NCBI GenBank assembly: GCA_027563935.2
Contig: CM050450.1
Coordinates: forward strand, 31,297,439-31,361,438
Source: Costus lasius
Lineage: Eukaryota > Streptophyta > Magnoliopsida > Zingiberales > Costaceae
Direction of reading: 5' to 3'
Length of the DNA stretch: 64,000 nt
The notes beneath the pieces were generated by a model. That model was given only the letters and a program-made list of their open reading frames with translations. It ran no database searches and was not told the DNA's origin. Position 1 is the stretch's first letter; every line of letters starts with the position of its first letter. This document shows positions 50,377-62,482 of the stretch, piece by piece. Made by a program: the position numbers and the translations under genes.

Positions 50377-53300
50377 ATGAGCTTCAATGTGCGATCCCTA
50401 CTGGAAAGGGAGAAGTTTGCTGGGCCGAACTTCTCAGACTGGTTCGGACACCTTAAGATTGTTCTTAAGGCAGAGAGGAAAGTGTATGTCCTCGAGACGG
50501 CGATACCGCCTCAGCCCGCTCCGAACGCCGCAAGGGCGGTTCGGGAAGCTTATGAAAAGCACGTCAATGATAGCATTGATGTCGCTTGCCTGATGCTAGC
50601 GTCTATGACGCCACCGCTGCAGCGTCAGCATGAGGATATGTCTGCTATAGACATGATAGCAAACCTCAAGATGCTGTATGCTGCACAGGCGAGGACAGAA
50701 CGCTATAATTTGACAAAGCTGTTCTTTCAGAGCAAACTGGCTGAAGGGAGCCTAGTAGGAGCTCACGTGCTCAAGATGATTGGGCACAAGGAGGCTCTAG
50801 AGAAACTGTGGCAAACCATCAACCAGGAGCTTGCTGTAGACATTATTCTGCAGTCTCTCCCGCCCTCTTTCGATGCGTTCATTATTAACTTTAATATGAA
50901 CAAAATCGATTGTACTCCGGCAGAGCTGCTGAATATGCTCTTGACTACTGAGGAGACTCTGAAGGGTAAGCCTTCAACCTCTGTCTTGATGGTTCCTTCG
51001 AGGAACAAGAAGAAGGGGAAGAAGGGCAAGGCCCCTGTCAAGAGTTACAGCAAGGCTCTGAAGCAAAAAGTTAAGCGGTCAAAGGAATACAGATGTTTCC
51101 ACTGTGGCCAGCTGGGTCACTGGAAAAAGGACTGTAAAGCGCTCCAAGGGGATAAGAGGGGAAGCATCGCTTCTGGCTCAGGTATTTACGTGACGGAAGT
51201 CATGGTTTCATCTTCTTCTATATCATGGGTGTTGGACACTGCATGTGGAGTTCACATTTGTTCAAATGTACAGGAACTCAAGAGAAGAAGACAGGTGGGA
51301 CAGCATGAGGTGGACCTACGAGTTGGAAACGGGGCACGGGTTGCTGCTGTTGCTGTAGGAGACTATTTCATCTCTTTGCCATCTGGGCTTGTATTAGAAC
51401 TGAACAATTGTTACTTTGTTCCCAGCATTACTAAAAATATTATCTCCATTCCTGCTCTTGTCAGGAAGGGTTTTTCCTTTGAATGCAATATTTCAAAGTG
51501 TGTTTTATCTATTGATAATATAGTTTATGCTACTGGTTCAATTAATAATGGGTTATTCATGTTGGACATGGAATGTTCTATACACGCGATTGATATTAAG
51601 AAAGCCAAGTATGCTGATGACAGCACCTTGCTATGGCATAGTCGTTTAGGCCATATTAACAAGAAACGCATTAAGCGGTTGCATGATCATGGACTGCTGG
51701 GATCATTCTCCTATGAGGAGATTGATACATGCAAGGCTTGTTTAATGGGTAAAATGACGAAGTCACCTTTTTTTAACAAAGGTCAAAGGGCTTCAGGTTT
51801 ACTTGACCTTATACACAGTGATGTGTGTGGGCCATTTAGTAAACATGCCAGAGGTGGCTATTAGTACTTCATTACCTTTACTGATGATTTCAGTAGGTAT
51901 GGGTATGTCTATTTGATGAGACATAAAAGTGAATCTTTTGACAAGTTCAAAGAGTTCAAGAATGAAGTACAGAATCAGCTTGGCCGAAATATCAAGGCAC
52001 TTCGTTCTGATCGAGGTGGAGAATACCTAAGTCGAGAGTTTACTGACTATCTGAAGGAGTGTGGGATTATCTCACAGCTCACTCCGCCAGGAACACCGCA
52101 ATGGAATGGTGTGTCCGAGAGGAGAAATAGAACGTTACTTGATATGGTTCGTTCTATGATGAGTCAGGCTACTCTTCCATATTCCTTTTGGGGTTTTGCA
52201 CTGGAAACAGCTGCAAAGGTACTAAACCGAGTGCCATCCAAGGCAGTTTCTAAGACGCCATATGAGTTATGGTATGGGAAACAGCCGAGCTTGACATTTA
52301 TCAGGATCTGGGGCTGCGAGGCTTATGTCAAAAAGCTCGCCTCTGGGAAACTAGAGAGCAGATCTGACAAATGTATCTTTGTCGGTTACCCTAAGGAAAC
52401 TAAGGGTTATTATTTCTACGATCCCAAAGAGAACAAGGTGTTTGTTGCTCGGACGGCCATATTTCTTGAGAAGGAGTTTCTTCTGCAAGAGGCCAGTGGG
52501 AGAGAAATAAAGCTGGATGAGAATCCAGAGGAAGGACAAAGTGCTCAAGCACAGTTGGATGAGCCTGAGCCGGTAGAACAGGTTATTGAACAACCTGAGG
52601 CTCAGATATCACGGGAACCGCGAAGATCGGGAAGGATCCGTCGACAGCCTGAGCGCTATGACGGAGTCTACATCATTGATAATGATGAACCCCTCACTTA
52701 TGCGGATGCGGTCAGTGGACCGGAGTCAGCGAGATGGCTTGAAGCTATGCGCGCCGAGATGGACTCCATGTCAGATAACCAAGTCTGGGATTTGGTTGAT
52801 CCGCCTCCGGGAGTTATCCCTATAGGCTATAAATGGATCTTCAAGAAGAAGATTGACATGGATGGTAACGTGGTTACCTATAAAGGCAGGCTAGTTGCGA
52901 AAGGTTTCAAACAAATCTACGGGATAGATTATGATGAAACTTTCTCACCTGTAGCTATGTTTAAGTCTATTCGGATTCTTTTCGCGATAGCAGCATATTA
53001 TGATTATGAGATTTGGCAAATGGATGTGAAGACAGCTTTCCTTAATGGAAATCTGGATGAGGATGTGTATATGACACAACCAGAAGGTTTCACTAATCCA
53101 TCAGATCGTCATAAGATATGCAAGTTAAAGAAGTCTATTTATGGACTTAAACAAGCATCTAGAAGCTGGAATATTCGTTTTGATGAATCAATTAGTGAAT
53201 TTGGTTTCATCAAGAACGAGGATGACCCGTGTGTATATAAGAGGTTTAGTGGGAGCGTGATTACTTTCCTAGTCCTCTACGTCGATGATATCTTGATCAT

Positions 53301-54261
53301 TGGAAATGACATTCCTGAAATGCATGCGGTTAAGGCATGGCTAAGGAAATGTTTCCAGATGAAAGATCTAGGAGAAGCAGCCTATGTATTAGGTGTGAAG
53401 ATCTACAGGGATAGATCTAAGAGGCTTCTCGGGCTGTGCCAGAGTACTTACATCGATAAAGTCCTGGAGAGATTTCATTTAGAGAATTCTAAAAGAGGAT
53501 ATCTTCCAGCCAGACATGGTCTGAATCTTTCGAAGAGTCAGTGTCCACAAACACAGACTGAGAAAGATGAAATGGACAATACGCCTTATGCTTCGGCTAT
53601 TGGATCCATTATGTATGCGATGTTGTGTACTCGCCCAGACGTCGCTTACGGGTTAAGCGTGACCAGTCGGTTCCAAAGTAATCCAGGTATGGCGCACGGG
53701 ATTGCAGTCAAGAACATGTTAAAATATCTGCGGAGGACCAAAGATATGTTCTTGATATATGGTGGTCAGGAAGAACTCAGTATTGAAGGATATACTGACG
53801 CTTCGTTCCAGTCTGACCAGGATGATTTCCGATCGCAATCAGGCTATGTATTTAGCTTGAATGGAGGAGCAGTGGTGTGGAAGAGTTTCAAACAGTCAAC
53901 TGTTGCTGATTCCACAACAGAAGCCGAGTATGTTGCAGCCTCGGAAGCATCCAAGGAGGCAGTGTGGATTCGTAAGTTCGTGAGAGAACTTGGTGTTGTT
54001 CCTTCGAGTGCAGATCCTTTGGTTATCTTCTGTGATAACACTGGAGCAATCGCACAAGCAAAGGAACCACGGTCGCACCAGAAGTCCAAGCACATACAGA
54101 GACGGTTTCACTTGATCAGGGAGATCATAGATCGTGGCGAGATCAAAGTCTGCAAGGTACATACAGATGACAATCTGGCAGACCCGCTTACTAAGCCTCT
54201 GGCGCAGCAGAAGCATGAGAAGCACTGTAATAATATGGGTTTGAGATTTCTCAACCATTAG
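50377..54261 (+). pseudogene. Copia-3 gag-pol with one nonsense codon in integrase
   Basis: Domain content and start are as in copia-2. At 51862-51864 the codon is TAG where copia-1, copia-2 and copia-4 have CAG (Gln, in GGYQYFITF). The same frame continues after it to the normal end at 54261, so a single C to T change broke the gene. It lies just after the first integrase catalytic Asp. A further private change is Pro to Phe in KSPFFNKG, two adjacent C to T changes at about 51771. Gag, protease and part of integrase could be made; RT would require readthrough. Confidence 0.96.
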
Positions 54262-54270
54262 ATTAAGTGC

Positions 54271-54280
54271 AAGTGGGAGA
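54271..54280 (+). other. Polypurine tract, copia-3
   Basis: AAGTGGGAGA lies one base before the 3' LTR start at 54282. Confidence 0.9.
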
Positions 54281-54281
54281 T

Positions 54282-55968
54282 TGTTGGGGTATGCCCTTAA
54301 GGCTAATGTTTGAGGCCTTGGGATTGTAACAGTATCATGTAATAAACTCTTATGTTTATAAAGGCATGGTTGTTATTCAGTTTGTTACGTTATCTGCTGC
54401 AATAATTGTACTTCTGAATAATGTCTCAAAGCTGTTCAGCTAGGCTGACATGCTATAAAGTCCTTAGTCGATATATCTTGGTGAACATGAGACAGCCTTG
54501 ATATGATTGAGACTAATATGTGCTCTAATCTTATAGGATGCTTCGAGCATGGAATAAGAGGTAGACTCATGGGTACATTGGATGTACTGGACAGACCCTA
54601 CTAGGATATTCAATTGGTTGTCACAATGTGAATAATCCTTGATTGCAACAAGTGGCACATGTCCTCTGACTTGAGATCACTTGTGTTTCTAAATGATGAT
54701 TGTCATTGTTTTGAGTTAGTTCAATATCATTTGAAACATAATGATTATAGACTATCTTGGATGGTGAGCTTGAATCAGGTTAGGGCACTAGTGATAGATA
54801 AAGGATTGCCGTCTCCTTGTTTAAGGAGTGAGATGTTCTAAAGGGGCCCCCCTGAATGAGATGATTGAGAATAGTGTATGGCCATACCCAGGTGACTATG
54901 TTCATCTGATCTAATCATGCTCATCATATTGGAGCTACAAGCTTGACATGCTTGTCCAATAAGAACGTCCAGTGGCAAAGGATATTTGCATGCCTGGTGA
55001 AGTTGATTCACACTTGTGCCGTGGTTTGGGTGTAGTCTTGGAAGACTCTTTCCTTTATATCGGGAGACAGTGATGTGTTGCTAGATACCCCTCACTGATC
55101 GTGATAACGTAAGTTATCGTTACCGACATTTAAAGGAAACCCTCAGGGTCGCACAATTTGATGATATGGCTTACTTAAGTCAGATCGTGTGGACTGAATT
55201 ATTCAGGTTCAGTTTAAAGGGATTTAATCTCTGATTGTAAGTGAGATCTGGTCTGATCATGTTTGATTGATTAGGGCTTGAGATCGGTAAGCTTCGATCG
55301 AGAGAATGGATGCTAGATCGGTGAGATCAGAAGCATCAAGAGATCAACGGTTAGATCTGGAGCCTTAGGGTTTAATCATGATCTAGACTGGATCGCTTGG
55401 CTTGATTGGTTCTTGAACCGAACCGAATTGAACCAGCTCATTAAGTGAGCGGATGGTTCATGAGATAAGAGGTTTGCGATTGGGGTAGACCCATGATCGC
55501 ATATTGAGAAGTGGCATGCTATTTTTAGAGAGCACTTCTCTAAACGTGACCACGCCTCACGTTTTCCTCTTCACGCCTCTTCTCTCTTCGCCTCTCCACG
55601 AGTCGACACAAGCTCTCTCTCGTGTGGTGAAGAAGGTGAACGCAAAGGAGAAGGAAGAAATCACCAAGAAGATCTCATCCCTTTCATTCGATCAGGATAC
55701 TTGGACGATCCTTGCTAGCACAAGGGGCGACAAGGAGGAGCCAAGACTCATCTTGTGTGCGTCACCTCTGGAGGAAAGCCACATCGCTTTCTGCTTCCAA
55801 GTCGCCATCTAGAAATGGCATCGGTATGAATCTCATTCTTTCTATAGAATGTTTTTGTTGATCATATAGCATGCAATAGATCTAGAAACCCTCTCCGCTG
55901 CTTTAAATCCTCCAAGATGCGCCTATTAGGGTTTCGCCCCCCCCCCCCCTTGTCTAAGGGAACCTTCA
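54282..55968 (+). repeat. Copia-3 3' LTR
   Basis: Length is 1687 bp, with a 13-C run at about 55937-55949. It ends GGGAACCTTCA, followed by GTTTA. Confidence 0.96.
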
Positions 55969-55973
55969 GTTTA

Positions 55974-56904
55974 CATCATTGCCATCGTCATATGGATCCT
56001 ACGGGGTCACACGCAATAGACTCTTGACGTTGCTTTAATCAGAAGCCTTAGGATCAAGTTATTGGATAACTTGGATCAATTTGGAAGATTTCATCAGTGC
56101 CAATGGGCCTGATGAGTTGGAAGAAAGTTATTGGTGCCAAACTTCATTTTTGGCAGGTTGACCCGAAATTGACCTAGATTGGTCACATTTGGATTAGGGT
56201 TGCATTGGATTAGATCCAATGGCTTAATCAACCCATGCCATGAAGTTTGGGCTAGCTCATTATCCAATGAGGCCCAATAATTAGTTGTCATGAGGAGGAA
56301 TTGGCTTAAAAGGGTATAATGGAGAGAAATCTCACCCCATTGGCGCCTAGGGGCATAATGGGGTGAGGGAGGCGCCTTTGCTTCATTATGGAAGTAAAGA
56401 GCGCCTAGCCCTTCTTCCTTGGATGGAATACTTGCCTCTAAGGCAAGTCTTGGGGCTGATATGGCTTGAAAACTTTTATGGGAAGTTCCTAGGCGCATAT
56501 GGATATAGGGAAGGGGTATATGGTAATGTTTTGAAGACTTACCTTACCTCAAAACCCTAGTTTCTCACAAGACACCACCCTAGCCGAATTCTTCATGCAT
56601 GTTGCGCCTAGCCACTTCACCTTTGATGGTAAGAATGCATTTGAGGCATGTCTTGGGCTGATATAGTGTTTGGACATTTATGGATAGGTTGAATGAGGTT
56701 TATAGTAAAGTCTTGGAGACTTTCCTTGCCTCAAGACACCTCATCCTAGCCATACACTTGGCATGATCCTAGCACTTGCCCAAACCGCCTCTAGTCCTAT
56801 TTATAGGACCCATTGTCGCCCTCTCTAGATGATGAACGCTTGGAGATGTGAACACACATAGAGGGGCGAGAGCAAGGCAAAGGGCGACAACATCAAGGTG
56901 GTGC
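55974..56904 (+). repeat. LTR3 (family-2 lineage), right part
   Basis: This resumes LTR3 after copia-3 with CATCATTGCCATCGTC, then the CCTACGGGGTCACACGC block, TTGGATAACTTGG, and the GGCGCC-rich part. It carries an internal partial duplication. The motif GGCAAGTCTTGGGGCTGATAT (about 56441-56462) recurs as GGCATGTCTTGGGCTGATAT (about 56645-56664), each followed by the phrase GGTAA(A)GT..TTG(G)AGACTT. It is cut at about 56904 by copia-4, so the LTR end lies outside the window. Confidence 0.8.
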
Positions 56905-58577
56905 ATGCAGGGAACCCCTTTCATGAGGGGTGCGAAACCCTAAAGTGGCGCAACATGATAGGCAGCGGATTCAAGGGTCGAAGAGCATGCATTATATGAT
57001 CAACTTTCGAAACATGAATAGAGAAGATGTGATTCATACCATAGCCATTTCAAGATGGCGCCTTGGAAGCAAGAGAACAACGAAGGTCTCCTCCAAATCG
57101 TCACACACAAGATGAGCGACGGCTTGCTTCTTGTCGTCCCTTGTGCTAGCAAGGATCGTCCAAGATGTCTTTGATCGAAAGGAAAGGGATGGAGATGTCG
57201 ATCTCTCTTGGCCGAATCTTCCTCTATGCTTCAAGTTGTCGCCGCACACCAAAAGTGTCAAGAGGAATGAGTTTGAGTGACGAGAATAGAGAACCCTCTA
57301 TTCGAACGTGAGCCATCTCCAAGTGGAGATCATGGTTACTAAAAATAGCAACCACTCATCGCTCCAATGTTCACGCCAAGTGAACATGTCGTCACGCCTT
57401 GAACCATGCGCTTATTTCATGAGCTGGTTCAATTTGGTTCGGTTTAAGAACCAATCAAGCCAAGCAATCAAGTCTAGATCTCAAATAAACCCTAAGGCTC
57501 CAGATCTAACCGTTGATCCCTTGATGCTTCTGATCTCACCGATCTAGCATCTATTCTCTCGATCGAAGCTTACCGATCTCAAGCCCTAATCAATCAAACA
57601 TGATCAGACCAGATCTCACTTACAATCAGAGATCAAATCCCTTTAAACTGAACTTAAACAATTCAGTCCACACGATCTGACTTAAGTAAGCCATATCATC
57701 AAATTGTGCGACCCTGAGGGTTTCCTTTAAATGTCGGTAACGATAACTCACGTCATCACGATCAGTGAGGGGTATCTAGCAACACATCACTGTCTCCCGA
57801 TATAAAGAAAAGAGTCTTCCAAGACTACACCCAAAAACAGCACAAGTGTGAATCAACTCACTAGGCATGCATATTTCCTTTGCCACTGGATGTTCTTATT
57901 GGACAAGCGTGTCAAGCTTGTAACTCCAATATGACGAGCATGATTAGAACAGATGAACACTGTCACCTGGGTATGGCCATACTCTTTTCTCAATCATCTC
58001 ATCCAGGGGGGCCCCTTTAGAACATCACACTCCTTAAACAAGGAGACGGCAATCCTTTATCTATCATTAGTGCCCTAACCTGATTCAAGCTCACCATCCA
58101 AGATAGTCTATAATCATTATGTTTCAAATGATATTGAACTACCTCAAAACAATGACAATCATCATTTAGAAAACACAAGTGATCTCAAGTCAGAGGAAAT
58201 GTGCCACTTGTCGCAATCAAGGATTATTCACATTGTGACAAGCAACTGAATATCCTAGTAGGGTCTGTCCAGTACATCCAATGTACCCATGAGTCTACAT
58301 CTTATTCCATGCTCGAAGCATCCTATAAGATTAGAACACATATTAGTCTCAATCATATCAAGGCTGTCTCATGTTCACCAAGATATCTCGACTAAGGACT
58401 TTATTGCATGTCAGCCTAGCTGAACAGCTTTGAGACATTATTCAGAAGTACACTTATTACAGCAGACAAGGTAACAACCTGAATAACAACCATGCCTTTA
58501 TAAACATAAGAGTTTATTACATGATACTGATACAATCCCAAGGCCTCAAACATTAGGCTTAAGGGCATACCCCAACA
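56905..58577 (-). repeat. Copia-4 3' LTR
   Basis: On the minus strand it starts TGTTGGGG at 58577 and ends near CCCTGCA at 56905, about 1.67 kb. The right boundary is exact because the polypurine tract abuts it. The left one is inferred from the TG/CA rule and the break with LTR3. It contains the WTILASTR frame discussed in the findings. Confidence 0.88.
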
Positions 58578-58578
58578 A

Positions 58579-58588
58579 TCTCCCACTT
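58579..58588 (-). other. Polypurine tract, copia-4
   Basis: The minus strand reads AAGTGGGAGA, one base before the LTR start at 58577. Confidence 0.9.
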
Positions 58589-58651
58589 GCACTTAATCTA
58601 ATGGTTGAGAAATCTCAAACCCATATTATTACAATGCTTCTCATGCTTCTG

Positions 58652-61600
58652 CTACGCCAGAGGCTTGGTAAGCGGGTCTGCCAGATTGTCATCTGTATGT
58701 ACCTTGCAGACTTTGATCTCGCCACGATCAATGATCTCCCGGATCAAATGAAACCGTCTCTGTATGTGCTTGGACTTCTGGTGCGACCGTGGTTCCTTTG
58801 CCTGTGCGATTGCTCCAGTGTTATCACAGAAGATAACCAAAGGATCTGCACTCGAAGGAACAACACCAAGTTCTCTCATGAACTTACGAATCCACACTGC
58901 CTCCTTGGATGCTTCCGAGGCTGCAACATACTCGGCTTCTGTTGTGGAATCAGCAACAGTTGACTGTTTGAAACTCTTCCACACCACTGCTCCTCCATTC
59001 AAGCTAAAAACATAGCCTGATTGCGATCGGAAATCATCCTGGTCCGACTGGAACGAAGCGTCAGTATATCCTTCAATACTGAGTTCTTCCTGACCACCAT
59101 ATATCAAGAACATATCTTTGGTCCTCCGCAGATATTTTAAAATGTTCTTGACCGCAATCCAGTGTGCCTGACCTGGATTACTTTGGAACCGACTGGTCAC
59201 GCTTAACCCGTAAGCGACGTCTGGGCGAGTACACAACATCGCATACATAATGGACCCAATAGCCGAAGCATAAGGCGTATTGTCCATTTCATCCTTCTCA
59301 GTCTGTGTTTGTGGACACTGACTCTTCGAAAGATTCAGACCATGTCTGACTGGAAGATATCCTCTTTTAGAATTTTCTAAATGAAATCTCTCCAGGACTT
59401 TATCGATGTAAGTACTCTGGCACAGCCCGAGAAGCCTCTTAGATCTATCCCTGTAGATCTTCACACCTAACACATAGGCTGCTTCTCCAAGATCTTTCAT
59501 CTGGAAACATTTCCTTAACCATGCCTTAACCGAATGCATTTCAGGAATGTCATTTCCAATGATCAAGATGTCATCGACGTAGAGGACTAGGAAGGTAATT
59601 ACGCTCCCACTAAACCTCTTATATACACACGGGTCATCCTCGTTCTTGATGAAACCAAACTCAGAGATTGATTCATCAAAACGAATATTCCAGCTTCTTG
59701 ATGCTTGTTTAAGTCCATAAATAGACTTCTTTAATTTGCATATTTTATGACGATCTGATGGATTAGTGAAACCTTCTGGTTGTGTCATATACACATCCTC
59801 ATCCAGACTTCCATTAAGGAAAGCTGTCTTCACATCCATTTGCCAGATCTCATAATCGTAATATGCAGCTATCGCGAAAAGAATCCGAATAGACTTAAAC
59901 ATAGCTACTGGTGAGAAAGTTTCATCATAATCTATCCCGTAGATTTGTTTGAAACCTTTCGCAACTAGCCTGCCTTTATAGGTAACCACGTTACCATCCA
60001 TGTCAATCTTCTTCTTGAAGATCCATTTACAGCCTATAGGGATAACTCCCGGAGGCGGATCAACCAAATCCCAGACTTGGTTATCTGACATGGAGTCCAT
60101 CTCGGCTCGCATAGCTTCAAGCCATCTTGCTGACTCCGGTCCACTGACCGCATCCGCATAAGTGAGGGGTTCATCATGATTAATGATGTAGACTCCGTCA
60201 TAACGCTCAGGCTGTCGACGGATCCTTCCCGATCTACGCGGTTCCCGTGATATCTGAGCCTCAGGTTGTTCAATAACCTGTTCAACCGGCTCAGGCTCAC
60301 CCAACTGTGCTTGAGCACTTTGTCCTTCTTCTGGATTCTCATCCAGCTTTATTTCTCTCCCACTGGCCTCTTGCAGAAGAAACTCCTTCTCAAGAAATAT
60401 GGCCGTCCGAGCAACAAAAACCTTGTTCTCTTTGGGATCGAAGAAATAATAACCCTTAGTTTCCTTAGGGTAACCGACAAAGATACATTTGTCAGATCTG
60501 CTCTCTAGTTTCCCAGAGGCGAGCTTTTTGACATAAGCCTCGCAGCCCCAGATCCTGATAAATGTCAAGCTTGGCTGTTTCCCATACCATAACTCATATG
60601 GCGTCTTTGAAACGGCCTTGGATGGCACTCGGTTTAGTACCTTTGCAGCTGTCTCCAGTGCAAATCCCCAAAAGGAGTAAGGAAGAGTAGCCTGACTCAT
60701 CATAGAACGAACCATATCAAGTAACGTTCTATTTCTCCTCTCGGACACACCATTCCATTGGGGTGTTCCTGGCGGAGTGAGCTGTGAGATAATCCCACAC
60801 TCCTTCAGATAGTCAGTAAACGCATGACTTAGGTATTCTCCACCTCGATCAGAACGAAGTGCCTTGATATTTTGGCCTAGCTGATTCTGTACTTCATTTT
60901 TGAACTCTTTGAACTTGTCAAAAGATTCACTTTTATGTCTCATTAAATAGACATACCCGTATCTACTGAAATCATCAGTAAAGGTAATGAAGTACTGATA
61001 GCCACCTCTGGCATGTTTACTAAATGGCCCACACACATCACTGTGTATAAGGTCAAGTAAACCTGAAGCCCTTTGACCTTTGTTAGGAAAAGGTGACTTC
61101 GTCATTTTACCCATTAAACAAGCCTTGCATGTATCAATCTCCTCATAGGAGAATGATCCCAGCAGTCCATGATCATGCAACCGCTTAATGCGTTTCTTGT
61201 TAATATGGCCTAAACGACTATGCCATAGCAAGGTGCTGTCATCAGCAAACTTGACTTTCTTAATATCAATATTTTGTATAGAACATTCCATGTCCAACAT
61301 GAATAACCCATTGTTAATTGAACCAGTTGCATAAACAATATTATCTAAAGATAAAACACACTTTGAAATATTGCATTCAAAGGAAAACCCCTTCCTGACA
61401 AGAGCAGGAATGGAGATAATATTCTTAGTAATGCTAGGAACAAAGTAACAATTGTCTAGTTCCAATACAAGTCCAGATGGTAAAGAAATGAAATAGTCTC
61501 CTACAGCAACAGCAGCAACCCGTGCCCCGTTTCCAACTCGTAGGTCCACCTCATGCTGTCCCACCTGCCTTCTTCTCTTGAGTTCCTGTACATTTGAACA

Positions 61601-62482
61601 AATGTAAACTCCACATGCAGTGTCCAACACCCATGATATAGAAGAAGATGAAACCATGACTTCCGTCACGTATATACCTGAGCCAGAAGCGATGCTTCCC
61701 CTCTTATCTCCTTGGAGCGCTTTACAGTCCTTTTTCCAGTGACCCAGCTGGCCACAGTGGAAACATCTGTATTCCTTGGACCGCTTCACCTTTTGCTTCA
61801 GAGCCTTGCTGTAATTCTTGACAGGGGTCTTGCCCTTCTTCCCCTTCTTCTTGTTCCTTGAAGGAACCATTAAGACAGAGGTCGAAGGCTTTCCCTTCAG
61901 AGTTTCCTCAGTAGTCAAGAGCATATTCAGCAGCTCTGCCGGAGTACAGTCGATTTTGTTCATATTAAAGTTAATAATGAACGCGTCGAATGAGGGCGGG
62001 AGAGACTGCAGAATAATGTCTACAGCAAGCTCCTGATTGATGGTATGCCCCAGTTTCTCTAGAGCCTCCTTGTGCCCAATCATCTTGAGCACGTGAGCTC
62101 CCACTGGGCTCCCTTCAGCCAGTTTGCTCTGAAAGAACAGCTTTGTCAGATTATAGTGTTCTGTCCTCGCCTGTGCAGCATACAGCATCTTGAGGTTCGC
62201 TATCATGTCTATAGCAGACATATCCTCATGCTGACGCTGCAGCGGTGGCGTCATAGACGCTAGCATCAGGCAAGCGACATCAATGCTATCATTGACGTGC
62301 TTTTCATAGGCTTCCCGAACCGCCCTTGCGGCGTTCGGGGCGGGCTGAGGCGGTATCGCCGTCTCGAGGACATACAGTTTCCTCTCTGCCTTAAGAACAA
62401 TCTTAAGGTGTCCAAACCAGTCTGAGAAGTTTGGCCCAGCAAACTTCTCCCTTTCCAGTAGGGATCGCACATTGAAGTTCAT
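58652..62482 (-). CDS. Copia-4 Gag-Pol, nearly full length (1276 aa), C-terminal nonsense
   Basis: The start is MNFNVRSLLERE, with Ser2 of the sister copies replaced by Asn. All domains are present in one frame: CCHC knuckle CFHCGQLGHWKKDC, protease LDTAC, integrase with SDRGGEY and NGVSERRN, RT with YVDD, RNase H with GYTDASF and CDNTGAIA. Translation ends after ADPLTKPLA at a TAG (58652-58654), where the sister copies have CAG and continue for 18 more residues to LLNH or FLNH. Those residues lie past the RNase H core, so activity might survive. A private change is His to Tyr in CGVYICSN next to the protease motif. Whether the element is autonomous depends on the missing 5' LTR. Confidence 0.93.
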   Translation of the reverse strand: MNFNVRSLLEREKFAGPNFSDWFGHLKIVLKAERKLYVLETAIPPQPAPNAARAVREAYEKHVNDSIDVACLMLASMTPPLQRQHEDMSAIDMIANLKMLYAAQARTEHYNLTKLFFQSKLAEGSPVGAHVLKMIGHKEALEKLGHTINQELAVDIILQSLPPSFDAFIINFNMNKIDCTPAELLNMLLTTEETLKGKPSTSVLMVPSRNKKKGKKGKTPVKNYSKALKQKVKRSKEYRCFHCGQLGHWKKDCKALQGDKRGSIASGSGIYVTEVMVSSSSISWVLDTACGVYICSNVQELKRRRQVGQHEVDLRVGNGARVAAVAVGDYFISLPSGLVLELDNCYFVPSITKNIISIPALVRKGFSFECNISKCVLSLDNIVYATGSINNGLFMLDMECSIQNIDIKKVKFADDSTLLWHSRLGHINKKRIKRLHDHGLLGSFSYEEIDTCKACLMGKMTKSPFPNKGQRASGLLDLIHSDVCGPFSKHARGGYQYFITFTDDFSRYGYVYLMRHKSESFDKFKEFKNEVQNQLGQNIKALRSDRGGEYLSHAFTDYLKECGIISQLTPPGTPQWNGVSERRNRTLLDMVRSMMSQATLPYSFWGFALETAAKVLNRVPSKAVSKTPYELWYGKQPSLTFIRIWGCEAYVKKLASGKLESRSDKCIFVGYPKETKGYYFFDPKENKVFVARTAIFLEKEFLLQEASGREIKLDENPEEGQSAQAQLGEPEPVEQVIEQPEAQISREPRRSGRIRRQPERYDGVYIINHDEPLTYADAVSGPESARWLEAMRAEMDSMSDNQVWDLVDPPPGVIPIGCKWIFKKKIDMDGNVVTYKGRLVAKGFKQIYGIDYDETFSPVAMFKSIRILFAIAAYYDYEIWQMDVKTAFLNGSLDEDVYMTQPEGFTNPSDRHKICKLKKSIYGLKQASRSWNIRFDESISEFGFIKNEDDPCVYKRFSGSVITFLVLYVDDILIIGNDIPEMHSVKAWLRKCFQMKDLGEAAYVLGVKIYRDRSKRLLGLCQSTYIDKVLERFHLENSKRGYLPVRHGLNLSKSQCPQTQTEKDEMDNTPYASAIGSIMYAMLCTRPDVAYGLSVTSRFQSNPGQAHWIAVKNILKYLRRTKDMFLIYGGQEELSIEGYTDASFQSDQDDFRSQSGYVFSLNGGAVVWKSFKQSTVADSTTEAEYVAASEASKEAVWIRKFMRELGVVPSSADPLVIFCDNTGAIAQAKEPRSHQKSKHIQRRFHLIREIIDRGEIKVCKVHTDDNLADPLTKPLA

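Larger units (their letters stand above)
46863..55968 (+). mobile_element. Copia-3: complete Ty1/copia retrotransposon, 9106 bp
   Basis: Target duplication GTTTA lies on both sides (46858-46862 and 55969-55973). LTRs are 46863-48544 (1682 bp) and 54282-55968 (1687 bp). Their length difference is a C-run near the right end (8 versus 13), and they otherwise differ at only a few sites. It belongs to a subfamily shared with copia-4. The LTR 3' half differs substantially from copia-1 and copia-2, while gag-pol stays very similar. It is nested in LTR3. Confidence 0.97.

Noticed and set aside
46063..56904. LTR3 as the 3' LTR of the family-2 element that starts at 28495
   Set aside because: LTR3 differs too much from the 38293-38971 LTR part, and no family-2 coding region or polypurine tract precedes it; gypsy gag sequence abuts it instead.
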